This document shows positions 12,590 through 24,505 of a stretch of DNA of 64,000 nt, piece by piece (the stretch's first letter is position 1; each line of letters opens with the position of its first letter). Made by a program: the position numbers and the translations under genes. The notes beneath the pieces are model-generated. The model saw only the letters and a list, made by a program, of their open reading frames with translations, had not been told where the DNA came from and ran no database searches. Source of the stretch: Athripsodes cinereus (lineage: Eukaryota > Arthropoda > Insecta > Trichoptera > Leptoceridae); NCBI GenBank assembly GCA_947579605.1, contig OX388307.1:27505237-27569236 (forward strand), in the 5' to 3' direction.

Positions 12590-12745
12590 AGGAATATCAG
12601 AAAACGTGGATGGTCACCAATCGTGTGACTCGAATACTCAAGAACAGCCGTGTATTGAGTGGATAAATCGGCGCATATGTATAAGAAATTGTATGAATGT
12701 GGATGAAGCGATTATAGTGTGCGACAACAGGATAAAAGGGCTATA
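12590..12745 (+). mobile_element. Degraded RTE-type LINE tail
   Basis: With frame changes this reads RVTRILKNSRVL, matching the piece at 24100-24310 (ILKDSRVL) and the 'a.gV..skrraC...cm.veEA...C.dR..W' tail of RTE-like LINEs. It is badly decayed, with internal stops. Confidence 0.5.
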
Positions 12746-13200
12746 TTATATGCCTACCCACATAATATGCGGCATGAGGTAATAATATATAGATTGATAT
12801 GTCTATTATCATGTTAATAACTTGAATCAGATTCATATTGATATTGAATATTGAACACTGAAACACGAGTAATCAATTGTCTATGGTACCTACCTAATAT
12901 TATGTCGATAGAAACATGAATATTCATTAATCAGTGGTCAGATATTCATTAACTGTTAAATATTGAATAATGTTTTAATCGATAGTGGTGGTAAACGTGA
13001 ACACATGATTGTATCTAATGAAAAGTGGTTGTTAATAATAATATTATGATTATTCATAGATACACCCTTCTGAGTAGAGGGGTTAGTACCCCACTAGGAA
13101 CAAGACGTGAGAGATGAAATAGGTACCTACTTAGAAACACCGGTGATTATTCAAAATGGTGAATATTGTTCTCGAGTCCACGAAATACGGTTTGTTTGTT

Positions 13201-13679
13201 TTTTTTTTTTTTTTAAAGTGAAGGTCAAGGGACCTTGTATCCCTTGTGTCACCGCGACCATAGTAGATCTATTGTGACATCCTTCTTTGTCATATCTCAC
13301 TCTCAAGACCTACATGGGTCATGTAGCTCACGATTTGTCTTGGTGTGAGAAGCCTCACTTTCTCCGAGTCCAGCAGTGGTCCTCCGAGGATGTGACTTCG
13401 ATTGCGAGCGAGTGCGTCACAGTTACAGAGGATGTGGATAGGTGTCTCATTATCCTCTGAACAAAATCTGCAGACTGGGTTATCTGACAGTCCTATTTTT
13501 GTCATGTGTTTCCGTAGTCTGCAGTGTCCCGTCAAGGTCCTGGTTAGAATACTTATTTGTTTTTTATTAAGTTTTAGAACTTCTGTGGTGAACTTCCGCG
13601 AGTACCCTATCATTAGTTCCTTCGCGTGTTTCAACCCTATACAATTGGACCAAATTTCGTGGCTCTGGTCTGGTTTGGT
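13201..13679 (-). mobile_element. 5'-truncated LINE insertion with poly(A) and 15-bp TSD
   Basis: On the minus strand about 130 codons stay open to a stop at 13290. They include EIWSNCIGLKHAKELM, then ILTRTLTGHCRLRKHMTKIG, CRFCSEDNETPIHILCNC and ALARNRSHILGG, the RNase-H-to-C-terminus region of LINE proteins with a Cys-rich motif. A poly(A) tail (poly-T 13201-13214 on plus) ends the copy. TACGGTTTGTTTGTT flanks it at 13186-13200 and 13680-13694, a target-site duplication. The intact frame and exact duplication mean a fairly recent insertion. Confidence 0.93.
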
Positions 13680-14019
13680 TACGGTTTGTTTGTTACTTAC
13701 TTTTTTTCTGTAATTAAAATAGTAAATTAAGTCTTCTCTAAAATGAGAATATTCACAAAATATCACATGTTAAACTTACAGTGTCTTGATTCAACAATGT
13801 AATACTTGTACTCCACCCGTCCATAAGGTGTTATTTTTATGTAGGTAATAAAAATCTGTGAATTCGATAAATGCATTTAGTTCGCTGACTACTTATTATC
13901 AGTAACGTATCAATTTTATACAAATTTGATTATACATAAGTATGTAATATGTATGTATATTTTTCCTGCTCGCTGCACAAATTTTTATATTACAAAAACT
14001 TTCACAATAATTTTTAATT

Positions 14020-14151
14020 TTATTTTATTCATTCTCTACTGTACATTGATTACAAACAATTACATAACAGATAAACATTCAAGTTAGATGCAATCAATAT
14101 ATAGAGGGCGAGGTTATCGCAAAGGCGCGATCTCTTCCAACTAACCCAAAT
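14020..14151 (-). repeat. LINE 3' tail, family A
   Basis: Read on the minus strand: GGGTTAGTTGGAAGAGATCG, GCGATAACCTCGCCCTCTAT, then a run to CAATGTACAGTAGAGAATGA and AATAAA-type repeats. Copies of this tail recur at about 20819, 29490, 31557, 31985, 35675, 37690, 43349 and 61880. The terminal (AATAAATA)n is typical of insect non-LTR elements. Confidence 0.8.
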
Positions 14152-14615
14152 TTATGCCAATAATTGACAGATAGTATATAGAGATTTTTGACAAACATAC
14201 AGAATAAAGCATATTTACAAAAATGTGTACGGATTTTTAGATTTTGTACTTAGTTGGATAGGCGGAAGTAACATCACAACTACTACAACAGTGATTTATT
14301 TGACGACCCTTAGAAACAATATAGGAAATGTCTTACCACAGCTGATATTCCTTCGTACTATATTGTGTCTATTGCTACTATAATGCCCTCACTTTAATGT
14401 CAGCTTAATTGAATTGGTGTGAGTAGCAATTCATCTTGTAGGATGAAACCGTAAACGTAAATACGTAGTACGGAATAATACATTCTTGTTCTTGTGGTGA
14501 TATCATAAATAATATAATGTGTAACGTTTACATAATTATCTTTCATTGTTCAAAATATAATATTTTTTCTATCTGCTAATAAAACTGATATTATTCTCTT
14601 TAACTGCTAATAAAA

Positions 14616-14825
14616 GTGGAGTAGCCAGCAGATCAGCTATGTAAATATGCAACTGTTCTCTCCGTGCCAACAAAAAAATAATACATTCAAGGTACTTATC
14701 GCTGAATTTAAGATGTAAAACGTATTTCTTTTTTCTAACACTAGCCTTTAACAGGACACTTAAATTTAGGGAATAGAGCGAGAGACCAATTATTCTTTGC
14801 TGGGTGCTCCAAGGACCAATTAACT
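14616..14825 (+). repeat. SINE-like family B copy
   Basis: It contains GTAGCCAGCAGATCAGCTAT, TCTCTCCGTGCCAACAAAA, TTATCGCTGAATTTAAGATG and the 3' part CTCCAAGGACCAATTAAC. Confidence 0.75.
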
Positions 14826-15289
14826 ATACATACATATTTTCATCTAAATGTTAGAATTGAGGCGTGTCGTAGGTTAACTAATAAAGATAAATGGTAATCA
14901 CGTAGTATTTCTTGAAATTGAGATAATTTTTTAATTATTTATTAAATTTAAACTCCCTATCTTGCAGGGTTTCTAGTAAGTCGTGATAGCAAATGATTAA
15001 TTTCACGTTAAAATAGTAAGAACTTATTTATATTCATAGAAAATTTTATCAATGAATAAGACATATCAGTCTGCTACCACGATTATCATATCGTTTGATG
15101 ATAATATACTTATTTTACAATCCACAAACACCTCAGAGAATTTAAACCAAACTAACAGTCACGTGTATCATCAAAAGTCTATGAATGAAGATTTATCAGG
15201 CTCCATTAAATATCTGTATTATAATAAATATAACACCACGAACCATAGCCAAAACAATCAAGTTCAATTAAAATCCAACGAGATTTAAT

Positions 15290-15405
15290 GGTAGTAGGAT
15301 GACCAATAAACCAAATCCTTGCAATAAACCTGCAAGTTGTCCTCTACGTGTCATTAAAAAAAACATTCAAGATGGTTGGCATAACTTGAAGATTTAAAGT
15401 GTCTT
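15290..15405 (+). repeat. SINE-like family B, diverged fragment
   Basis: AATAAACCTGCAAGTTGTCC and AACATTCAAGATGGTTGGCA match the middle of family B. Confidence 0.55.
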
Positions 15406-16944
15406 TTTCGTGGTTTCAGTCATAAATACAGATCATTATTATTTATCTTCCTATTTTTTTTTAATATATGAGGTACATTTAAATAAAATTACCTAATATT
15501 CCTTATGTATTACAAATAACGATCTATTATAATATCGTGCATAATAATGAGGTATATTGAATTGTTATTGCCAACTGAAACCCACACAGTTAACGATATT
15601 AATAATATTTTGAAGAAGGCCGGGATAATAATGATTACACGAATTGTAACAACGTACAATACTAAAAATTGTATGGATGCTATTAATAAATGTTGTGGTT
15701 TAATTTTCTCATTAAATTGCCATCAAAACCATATCCCTAAAACTCTCACACTGTCTAACTCTCGAATGTTGCATTACAATAGATAATGAAGGTAAATGTT
15801 ATCAAGCTTCTTTGAGCCGTATTCAGAATCACAAACAAAAAAAAACATTGTTATAGATGTAGTCACTTTCGTTTAATTTGCTGTTACAATAATATTATAG
15901 CGATGTTGGATTAAGCATATCTACGAGTATATCATCATAAAAATGACAAGCATTCGTTTTGTGTTTTTAGGAATGTACAGAAAGCCACTTATGATTTTTT
16001 TTTTTAAATCCATGTGTTATTTTATCATCAGATGGTTGACAAACTTTTATTTATATCTTAAACGTTGCTTGCGTATTATAGTAACTTTCACGGTTCACGC
16101 TAGTATTTAGTTAAGGTGGCATGATGGGTATACCTGCAAAATTCTCATTGATCTAACAACATTGAAACGGAGAAAATTTTCAACACAATTCTATTTTTTT
16201 TTTCTTATATATTTCAAATATGATTTAAATTTATTGTTTCAAAACTAATAGTTATTTTAATAATTGATTATTTAATTAATAAACAAAGTACTTACATATT
16301 TATAAAAAAAATTGGATCGAAGAGTTTTTGCTTCTCCACAGTGTGGAATGAAATGAGTTTGCAAACGACAGGTTGTTCGGATATTAGACCTTGAAACTGC
16401 TAACTAATCGTGCAATCCACCTCGATGTTAAATTTGAAATAAAGACCTGATATTGGTTCAAGTGGAATTAAGTTTTTTGAGCCAATTTTCCAGAGGATTG
16501 AGGTGAATTTTCATCGTATTGGTTAAACTACATTGTAGCAAGCTAAAGTAAAAACGTTTCAAAATTCATAGTTAAACATTAGTGAAAAATGGATCGATGA
16601 GGATTTGCAGGTGAACACCCAACATATTCAAAGTGTATTTGAATTTTTCGAATAGCGAAATTCGTCTATTAAAAGACAAATGAAAAAACACAGATAAAAC
16701 GACATTAAATTAATTAATGAATCGCAGTTTATACATAAATGTTTTTTTTTTCAAATTGATAATATTCTGACCATAAAACACATGAAATTATTTCAAACAG
16801 TTTTTGTACAAATTGACATATTTTATATAAGCGTTGGGTTCACTGAATACAGCTGCTTATTTTGTTTCTATGTTAATTAAATAACTAACACGTTGTATGT
16901 TGTCTTTGTGTTATGCTAATAAAATGTTTGCTCTTTGTTTACAG

Positions 16945-17041
16945 CTTATTTGGATCCATTCCTGAATGGCAGCCAAGACCTCTTTGCATTTAGATCGGTT
17001 TTGAAATTGACGCCATCCCATCCGAGCAATCCAAATTACAG
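16945..17041 (+). CDS. Receptor guanylate cyclase exon 3 (ANF-receptor domain)
   Basis: Acceptor TTTACAG, donor GTTAGT; enters in phase 1 and leaves in phase 2. It encodes YLDPFLNGSQDLFAFRSV and then LKLTPSHPSNPNY. In NPR-like receptors this position holds a loop that leads to the Phe/Leu-rich 'vlkltp' strand before the helix that ends the membrane-proximal lobe. It contains one possible N-glycosylation site (N-G-S). The exon is only 97 nt and sits between two long introns, so it is easy to miss with automated gene finders. Confidence 0.88.
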
Positions 17042-17317
17042 GTTAGTACATTATAGTTAATTGCACTATGTAACTATCCTATATAGCTACTTTTACTATC
17101 TTAGTCATTCTTGTTCCATGCTTAAATGGTTCAGCTGACGCTCTAGCTGGTTCAATCTCTAGCCCACTGACTGACTCATTTTTTGGACTCACCTTCTGGC
17201 TTATACACTAAATCATCCACTGACTAATTTTTTATGCTATTTTTGCTTATTGTTTCTAGCAAGATAAATCTACCTTTTTCTACCATAACACAACCTTGTG
17301 GCTAGTGTGGTAGTTAT

Positions 17318-17708
17318 TATTAATGAACGAATATTCGCATTCGCATTCGCAATCGCGAATATTCGCAGATTTCAAAGTATTCGCAAAAAAATATGCGAAT
17401 GTTTTGCGAATATTATTTTGGTAATAAAGTATCGGATATTCGGTAAAAGTACTGGATACTTACCCGGTACATTATAGAAAAAGGTACTGCAAGAAAATAT
17501 TCTTTAAGAAAATCGAGGAGTTTTGAAATATTTTAAATTCCTATACCATTTTGAAAATTCGGCAACGGAGGGATAAAAATTTTATCGTTTGACCAATTGT
17601 AGAAAATCAAGCAAGTCAATATTCGCTATTCGCGTTCGCGAATGTCGGCAACAAATATTCGCATTCGCGTTCGCGAATATCCAAAATCACACATTCGTTA
17701 CATCACTA
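17318..17708. mobile_element. hAT-type MITE with 8-bp TSD
   Basis: GTAGTTAT is duplicated on both sides (17310-17317 and 17709-17716). The ends are imperfect inverted repeats: TATTAATGAACGAAT on the left, and TAGTGATGTAACGAAT as the reverse complement of the right. The interior is rich in ATTCGCGAATATTCGC-type inverted words. The 391-bp element has no coding capacity. An 8-bp duplication with TAGTGATG termini is characteristic of hAT derivatives. Confidence 0.88.
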
Positions 17709-20700
17709 GTAGTTATATCCTTGCACATATTTTAATGTTTTTTGTTTATACTTTATATGAAAATGTGATCAACATTATCTCAATAAAGAAAGATTATTAT
17801 TAATAATATTATATATAATACATTGAGTCACAGGTCATAGCGCATATTTGGAAAATAGCGCGTATTTTTGGAAAAATGTTTATGTACCTATTCTTGATAA
17901 CTTGCAGTGAGTAATGAAATTGCAGTTTATGTGATATTAAATTTTATCAAAAAGTTGCAATTACAATTTCATGATTATTTTCAGAGCAACGCCAAGTTAA
18001 AAATTTGAAATTCAATATTATAGGTCGAAATAAATTTTAATTAATTTTCATAAACTTTGTTTGTATGGTTTTAATTGTTGTATTTTGTTTGTTCAAATGT
18101 TATAGCTTTTTATTATGAGCATTTTGTATATCATATTTCTGCGATGAATTCACATATTAAATAATAATATTTCTGTGTAATAATTAAAATAAGATAACCC
18201 ACATTTTTATGTTATATTCAAATAATAAAACTAAACTAAATAGCTTTCTCGTTTTATTGTAGTATATAATTATTTCAGTTTTAATATTCAACGTAAAACA
18301 AATATTTTTTAATGTTATTTTTCGAAAACATTTTCTTCTTCTGAAAGTTATTTTATATAAATATTTATTTATATAAAATGATTATTGTTAGTATTTTTAT
18401 AAAAAATATTTTCCGTTAATCATAAGGTTCATTTGATATATTCATTCATACGATAAAATTTGCAAGTTTTCTAGAATATTTATTTCTTTATGAAAAGCAT
18501 AGCCTGTGCATTCACTCTATAAAGTTGATCACAGTAGCGAAGCAGAATCAAAAAACAAGAATTTTAGAATATAGAATATATTTTCAATTTAAAACTTTAC
18601 ACATAAAAAAGAGATTGACATTCATAATTCTAAAAAATCTCTTTTTTTAAAACGACATTGCAGAAACGGACGCTTTCATAAACGCTAGATAACGTAGTCA
18701 AAAACATACACACACAATACCTTACCAAGCTTTGTTAACAACAAAACTTTAATCAACAAGTTGTCAATTTTTATTTTTTCTGATGAAAAACTTTTAAACA
18801 TACCATATTTGTTTTTGGGTCAGAAACCTTTGAAGTTTTACCGAGTAAAATAAATTGATTTTACTCATGTTAACAAAAAACAAAAACAAATTGAAAAACA
18901 TATTCACAAAAGTAAGTATTAAGGTTGGGTTTCTTTTCAAAGATATAAATTAAAAGCTCTTTTGGGAAAAAATATATTATATAATTTTTAAAAAGCTTTT
19001 TTATTTCAAATGGCACATATACTTCACCTAAGCTCATGTGTGTATTTTTATGAGTGAATTTATTAAATATATTTTTGTACACAAATTTTTACTCGATGAG
19101 TATGGAATATTTTTGTGTTATAAATAAGTTTTTTAATATTTGTTTGAAAAGCCGATTAAAATATTATAAGGTTTCTTTGAAGTTTTCATCAGTAAATAAT
19201 AAATATTGAATCAAGAATAATAAATCAAAAAAGCATTTTTAAAATTCAAGAAAGTTATCTGTAGTTAGGTTTAAGCAAACATCATCATTAAGCCGCATTT
19301 ACACTAAGAAACAAAACATCAAATCAAAACGGAAATTACAAGAAGATGATTTTTTCCAAATACGAGTATTCAACTGAAATTGAATTTGTTTTTTTTCTGA
19401 TTCTGTAAATATATGTGAAAATGCTATATACTTTTTAAGCACTTATTATAGTATGAAAAAAAATTATGTTTCTGACATGTTGATAGTTTGTTATTGCGAC
19501 TGTGTTCCTAGAATCTGTTTCAAGTAGGTACCGTTAAAAAAGGTGCATTTACTAACAAGGTGCAAAACAATCAAATCATAGAAATATGTTTGTATTTATT
19601 ATTTACATATTTCTGAATCTTATTAACTATTAATTAATTGCAATCAAAGATTAGATTTATTTCAAGTGCGCTATTTTTAGACTTACTACAAAGATTTAAA
19701 AAAAATAACAATTCCATCTAGGAAATATTCAAAAACATAATATTTCTGAGAACTTTTTTTATATTTTTGATATCTTATATCTTCCTACTTAGAAGTTAGA
19801 AATTTCTTTCAATAATTGCTTCTGATTGACGATTCATCTCAATGAATTATTTATTCAACTTATTTTAATTTCGTTTTGGTTTGTCCTTAAGACAAAGTAA
19901 TCTTAAACCATCTTTTCCTCTTTGTTTTTATTATTATAGGAGAACATTTCATACGAAAACAGAAGAATAATAATTATTTTCTTATACTTAACTTTAAGAG
20001 TAATAAATTCATTTTATTTTGTTTACGTTGTTTACGCCGCGTCATGACGCGTAAAGTTTGGTATTATAAATAATAGTAGGTTGTCAAACAATAAAGCCTT
20101 TGTACATATTGAATACGAAGTTAAGTCGTATAAATGATTATTGTTGTACGTATTTAAAGTGTACAACTGAGTCTTAAATATCTAATGTGCAAACTTCAAT
20201 TTTAAAGCAGAGGTCATTAAATTTATAATGTAATGAGCCATTAAAAAGTTTTCCGGCAACCATATCAAAAATGGTTTTATGATGAAAATAAATTATTGCG
20301 TCCAATTTAGAATCAAATTATTGAGAATTATGTTTAAACATTTCATTATTCTTATTTATAAAATATTATTATTGCAATCATATACGTGTGATATACGTGT
20401 GTTACTATGTGGTGTGGGATTTGTGATGTGTGTGGTTGAGGGATATGTTGTTTTTTTTTCTTGTTTTGTATGAAAAAATGGTTTGTTTGTGTGTTGTTTC
20501 ATGTATGGACGGTTTACAGCAGTGTTTTCTTGCTATGAATGTGATTGTGTAAAATAGGAGATGAATGTTTTTTGTAATTGTCTATAATATGTTTCTATAT
20601 GACAGAATATACCTAGTTGGGCAGCATCAATAAAAGTATGTTTAAAGTTTGTAATTTATTAGTGAAATAAAATAAATAAAAATAAAAAAACTTTGCAAAA

Positions 20701-20818
20701 ACCATAACACTAATTCTCTAGTGTTTTCAAAACTTGTCAAGCGCTTGCAACAAATCAGCGAGTGATTCACCATTCCTACCCTTAAAATTGAGGATGAGGA
20801 TTATAACATAACATATTC

Positions 20819-20960
20819 CGGGTTAGTTGGAAGACATCGCATTTTAGCGATAAACTCGCCCTCTGCACATTGAATTGTATAAGTGATATTTTTACGACAC
20901 TGTTTTATTTTGTAATATTGTAACCAATGTACAGCAAAGAATTAAGTAAATGTAGGTATA
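20819..20960 (+). repeat. LINE 3' tail, family A
   Basis: GGGTTAGTTGGAAGACATCG, then GCGATAAACTCGCCCTCTGC, and a tail CAATGTACAGCAAAGAATTA. It is the same family as 14020-14151 in the opposite orientation. Confidence 0.75.
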
Positions 20961-21349
20961 TGGACAGATTACACAAAATCAATCTAGCCCCAAACTAAGA
21001 TACGAATCTTCTATTACGAGGCAAAAACATATACAAGTAACACCCAGACCCAAGATGTTGTTGAAATATCTTTATTTCTCGGATATTTCAGGAGTCCAAG
21101 GACTCCTATGGAAAATTTGAAAAATATTCATTTTTTCCTCATCGCGAATCGAGCCCGAATCCTCGATATTTAAAAACGAAATCGATAACTCCGCGCCACA
21201 CTGGATTTCGTACACGTAGACACAACTGAAAATCGTACATTAACACGTTGAATGAACGTGAGGCCTAAAAGTCTACCGCGTAGTAGTAGTAATAGTAACA
21301 ACGTTGTAGAATGATTGATGAGTATTTTCTTGTATTATTATTGTTACAG

Positions 21350-21434
21350 GGAAGTGTGTGAACACATCAAGAAGTTGTCTGCAATGCCACCTTTCTGTGT
21401 CCCCAACTACCATAGGATCTTTGATAGCATCTCG
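21350..21434 (+). CDS. Receptor guanylate cyclase exon 4 (ANF-receptor domain)
   Basis: Acceptor TTGTTACAG, donor GTAAGT; enters in phase 2, leaves in phase 0. The 85-nt exon encodes EVCEHIKKLSAMPPFCVPNY followed by HRIFDSIS. The two cysteines (VCEH and FCVP) are candidates for an extracellular disulphide. It carries the helix that precedes the 'ygd(s)vylya.al' helix of the next exon, as expected in an ANF-receptor domain. Confidence 0.88.
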
Positions 21435-21812
21435 GTAAGTAAATCATTTTATTATAAAGTATATGTATTCTCAACATAATAGGTATAATATTCTTCCCTT
21501 CCTATGTATGTACTAAACTCATGTTACATTATACGTCATTAAAATGCGGAAATTTTACATAATTAAGAAAACAGTCTCTACTTTCTTTATTATTGTTTCG
21601 TTTTTAAATTTCTCGGGAACGCTGGAAGATAACAAACCTAGCTTCTGAAAGCTAGAGCTCTTGTTGCTGTTGTTGTTACTGAATTTCCAACAAATACATA
21701 AATAAATTTACAGGTATTATTATGTGAATTGTATATTTTTGCCTGAAGATACACATTTTCAAATAATATGTAAATCTTCCATCCAAAGCGATTTGGTATA
21801 AATTTAACCTAA

Positions 21813-21880
21813 GCCTGATGATATGTATGAGCGGAATCTCTTAAAAGCTTGTCGAAAAACGAATAAATGGAATATAATAG
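21813..21880 (+). repeat. CTGATGATG-type element tail
   Basis: CCTGATGATATGTATGAGCGGAATCTC followed by AAGCTTGTCG and AATAAATGGAATA resembles the arm of the palindrome at 2989-3220 (CTGATGATGAGAGCGGAAGC ... AATAAAAAG). It is diverged. Confidence 0.45.
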
Positions 21881-22825
21881 TTCACTTAACTGAGGCAGAA
21901 GGCATTAACAAAAGTAGAAACGAAGCATCAACGTTTCATTTTAACAAATATAAAATAAACTTCCAACAAAATATTGCTGATCAACAACATAGACTCTTGT
22001 AAAAAGCGAAAGTAGGTACTATTAAAATAGAAATGCATTTTTTAATTATTTGTATAATTGGTACACAATAATATGATGACGTACATAGGTTGAAAAAAGT
22101 CTCTCTCGCATTGCTTATGTAGAATATGTAGAATGAAGCGCTTGTTTCAATTTATTCTTCAATGCAAATATTATGCTCAATTTATCCTGCTTGTTCGTAA
22201 AATATGAAGAAAGAGTATTAAATTCTACAAATTCTTTAAGACCTTTTAATTGCAGATGTTGGAAAATAATGTTTCATCACTCGAAATTATAAAAACCAAG
22301 TACATTCTTTAATTTGCATTAAGTATTTTCAAAAGAAATTTGTATTTACGCATAACTCTTTTTCCATTACTTTTAATTCTAAATATGTACTTATGAAAAA
22401 TGTTCAATTTTAATTATAATTTAGATGGCGTAATGCATCAATGTTACAAGCCACACAAATCTTAAACTGAGATAATCGATGCTGTAACATGGATTGTGAG
22501 TTAACAGATGGAATCATTATCTCTATAGGTCTCCTTATGTTTAGCTGTTCAATTATTTTAGCACAAGTCTGGGGACTTCCATTTCTCCGATTCTAATTTC
22601 TTCACAAACAAATACGTCCACACCGGAGGTGCCTAAATCACTACATTTGGGATCTTTTGACTACATTCCTTCGGTGCCCCTCTAGACAAGGGGAGCAAGC
22701 AAATACCACAAAAAAAAACAATGAAAAGCATAAATAAAATGGTAGAAAAAGTAAAAAAAATTAAAAAAGAAAAATTTGAGACATTATTTTTAAGCAATTA
22801 GATATTATGTTAAGTAAATAATACC

Positions 22826-23069
22826 ATCCCGTTGAGCACCCGGTAGCTAATTGGTCTCCCACTCTTCTCCGTAAGTTTTCAAGAGACCTGTAAAAGGCAA
22901 GTGTTCGAAAGAATTAACACATTTTAATTTGAAATTAGGCGATGAGATTTGTCACCCATCATGAACGTCTTGGTTTTTATATTAGCATGGAGAGGATAGC
23001 TTGCATATTTATTATATGCAGCTAGTCTGCTGCTCACTTTTGGGATATGCCGTGATGGTATAGTAGTAG
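22826..23069 (-). repeat. SINE-like family B, near-full copy
   Basis: In minus orientation it runs from ATCCCGTTGAGCACCCGG (3' end) through CACTCTTCTCCGTAAGTTTT and GGCGATGAGATTTGTCACC to GGGATATGCCGTGATGGTAT (5' end). It is among the longest family B copies in the window and useful for a consensus. Confidence 0.8.
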
Positions 23070-23798
23070 CATTTATTGATCATTTCTTGTCAAATAAAAT
23101 ATCGTCAAAAATTATCTGAATTATCACTAGATCTATCATATTTTTTTAAGGAATAATGTAGTTATTTTTAATACTACATAAATTCAATATCATTTTCTTT
23201 ACATAAAATTTGATGTAATTTATTCTCTCAGAACAACATTATTACAAATTATGCGTATTTAATTATTGTGAGTGTTCTGTACTCCCACACACGCGCTTAT
23301 CATAATTTTATTTATCCCCCATTTTTTCTGAGAATTGTGTCATAATGTAACGATGAATTATTCTCAGTTCTCGAACTCTAAAACATTTTATTATAATAAT
23401 CACACATAAACCTCATATACCGTAATGTCGTTTAAAGTATTAGCAACAAATTTGTGGCTAAATGAAGACTTATGTGGGGTTCCTGTAAATGTTGACTTAT
23501 TATGAATAAATTAGCGAATTAATTCCAATTCATGTAAATAAACTGCGATCTTCATATAGAGATTTCAGTAGTTAGTGTTACTCACGATGAGTTCACAGTT
23601 AATTAATATAGTGGAATTCTACACAACTTTCCAAATATTTGTTTATTAATACATTTCAACATTATTGAAATGTTTTCTTCTTAGTTTGTTTTAAGGCAAA
23701 GCACCCGCATTCGAGTGAATTATTTATTAAAATGTCATTCCACAAAATTAAACTCAAAAACTAGCATCATAAGATATAATAGAGTAAGCAAGTTCAGT

Positions 23799-23970
23799 TG
23801 AGTTCGTCGGTAGCCTGGAGGTAGAGACTCGGTCTCATGCACAAACGGGTGCGTGGTTCGATTTCAGGTACTGGCAAACTTCCCTTTCACGATATAAGCT
23901 TTTAATTTACTGTGAAAGGCGTGTGAAGTTGTATTTGGGTTTATAACAAAAACCCAGATACATCTTAAAA
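23799..23970 (+). repeat. tRNA-like SINE (family C), longest copy
   Basis: GAGTTCGTCGGTAGCCTGGA (A-box region), GTGGTTCGATTTCAGG (B box), CTTACTGTGAAAGGCG-like middle, and the tail TTTGGGTTTATAACAAAAAC CCAGATA. The 5' part is longer than in the 28440 copy. Confidence 0.8.
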
Positions 23971-24099
23971 ACAAACAAATGGAAACATTTTATTATGAAA
24001 TTTGGATTACTCAGTGTGCAAATTAATTGGACCTTTATAAACGCGTGATTAAAATGTCTCTTCCTTATTTACAAAATATTCAAGCTACATTTTTTTCTA

Positions 24100-24310
24100 A
24101 AGGCGGTGTGAGAAAGTGCGGACGTCCGAGAACTATGTGGCTTGATCATGCGAATAAAATTCTCAAAGACAGCCGCGTGTTGACTAGGAGAAGTTAGCGT
24201 GCGTGTATGAGAAACTGGATGAAAGTGGAGGAAGCGAAAGAAGTTTGTAAGGATAGATCAACATGGCGTTCCGTTCTCTCTGCCTACCTTACCTGGGATA
24301 TGGCGTTAAG
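24100..24310 (+). mobile_element. RTE-type LINE C-terminus, remnant
   Basis: It translates as GGVRKCGRPRTMWLDHANKI, LKDSRVL, then (after a stop) RACMRNWMKVEEAKEVCKDR and WRSVLSAYLTW. This is the usual end of RTE-like reverse transcriptases (GRP...w.d...ilk...v...r...C..r.m.v.EAk..C.DRs.W). One in-frame TAG makes it dead. Confidence 0.75.
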
Positions 24311-24340
24311 GTGTAGTATACTATATTAAAGTTTATTACA

Positions 24341-24505
24341 ACTACTACTATCATACCATCAAGGCATACAGACTCTTCTTACCAACAAAAAAATAGGATA
24401 TTCAGAATGAGTGGCAAGCCTCATTGCTGAATTGAAAATGTAAAAATTTCTTTATTTAATACACTCGAAAACTTACGAGAAAGAGTAGGAGATCAATTCT
24501 TTTCC
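24341..24505 (+). repeat. SINE-like family B copy
   Basis: CTACTACTATCATACCATCA, then CTTACCAACAAAAAAATAGG, TCATTGCTGAATTGAAAATG and ACACTCGAAAACTTACGAGA. It directly follows the RTE remnant. Confidence 0.65.

Larger units (their letters stand above)
4276..16944. other. Intron 2 of the cyclase gene (12.7 kb)
   Basis: Phase-1 intron, GTAAGT to TTTACAG. It holds the TIR element with minisatellite (5272-5896), SINE-like copies (7224-7440, 8069-8290, 14616-14825, 15290-15405), LINE pieces (11490-11882, 12590-12745, 13201-13679, 14020-14151) and a poly-C tract (about 7039-7053). In about 8300-11480 and 15410-16940 I see no recognisable gene or element. The ORF at 15547-15786 (79 codons) resembles nothing I know and is probably chance. 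Confidence 0.8.
17042..21349. other. Intron 3 of the cyclase gene (4.3 kb)
   Basis: Phase-2 intron. It contains a hAT-type MITE (17318-17708), a LINE 3' tail (20819-20960) and what looks like an old repeat at about 21000-21250. That repeat shares a word around 'TCAGGAGTC..AGACTCCTA' with about 10410-10435. About 17710-20810 is very AT-rich and I recognise nothing in it. Confidence 0.75.

Noticed and set aside
13402..13713. Plus-strand ORF of 103 codons
   Set aside because: It is antisense to the LINE fragment with recognisable Cys-rich motif, TSD and poly(A).
15052..15786. ORFs at 15052-15288 and 15547-15786
   Set aside because: Low-complexity Asn/Ile-rich translations in AT-rich intron; no family recognised and no splice context.
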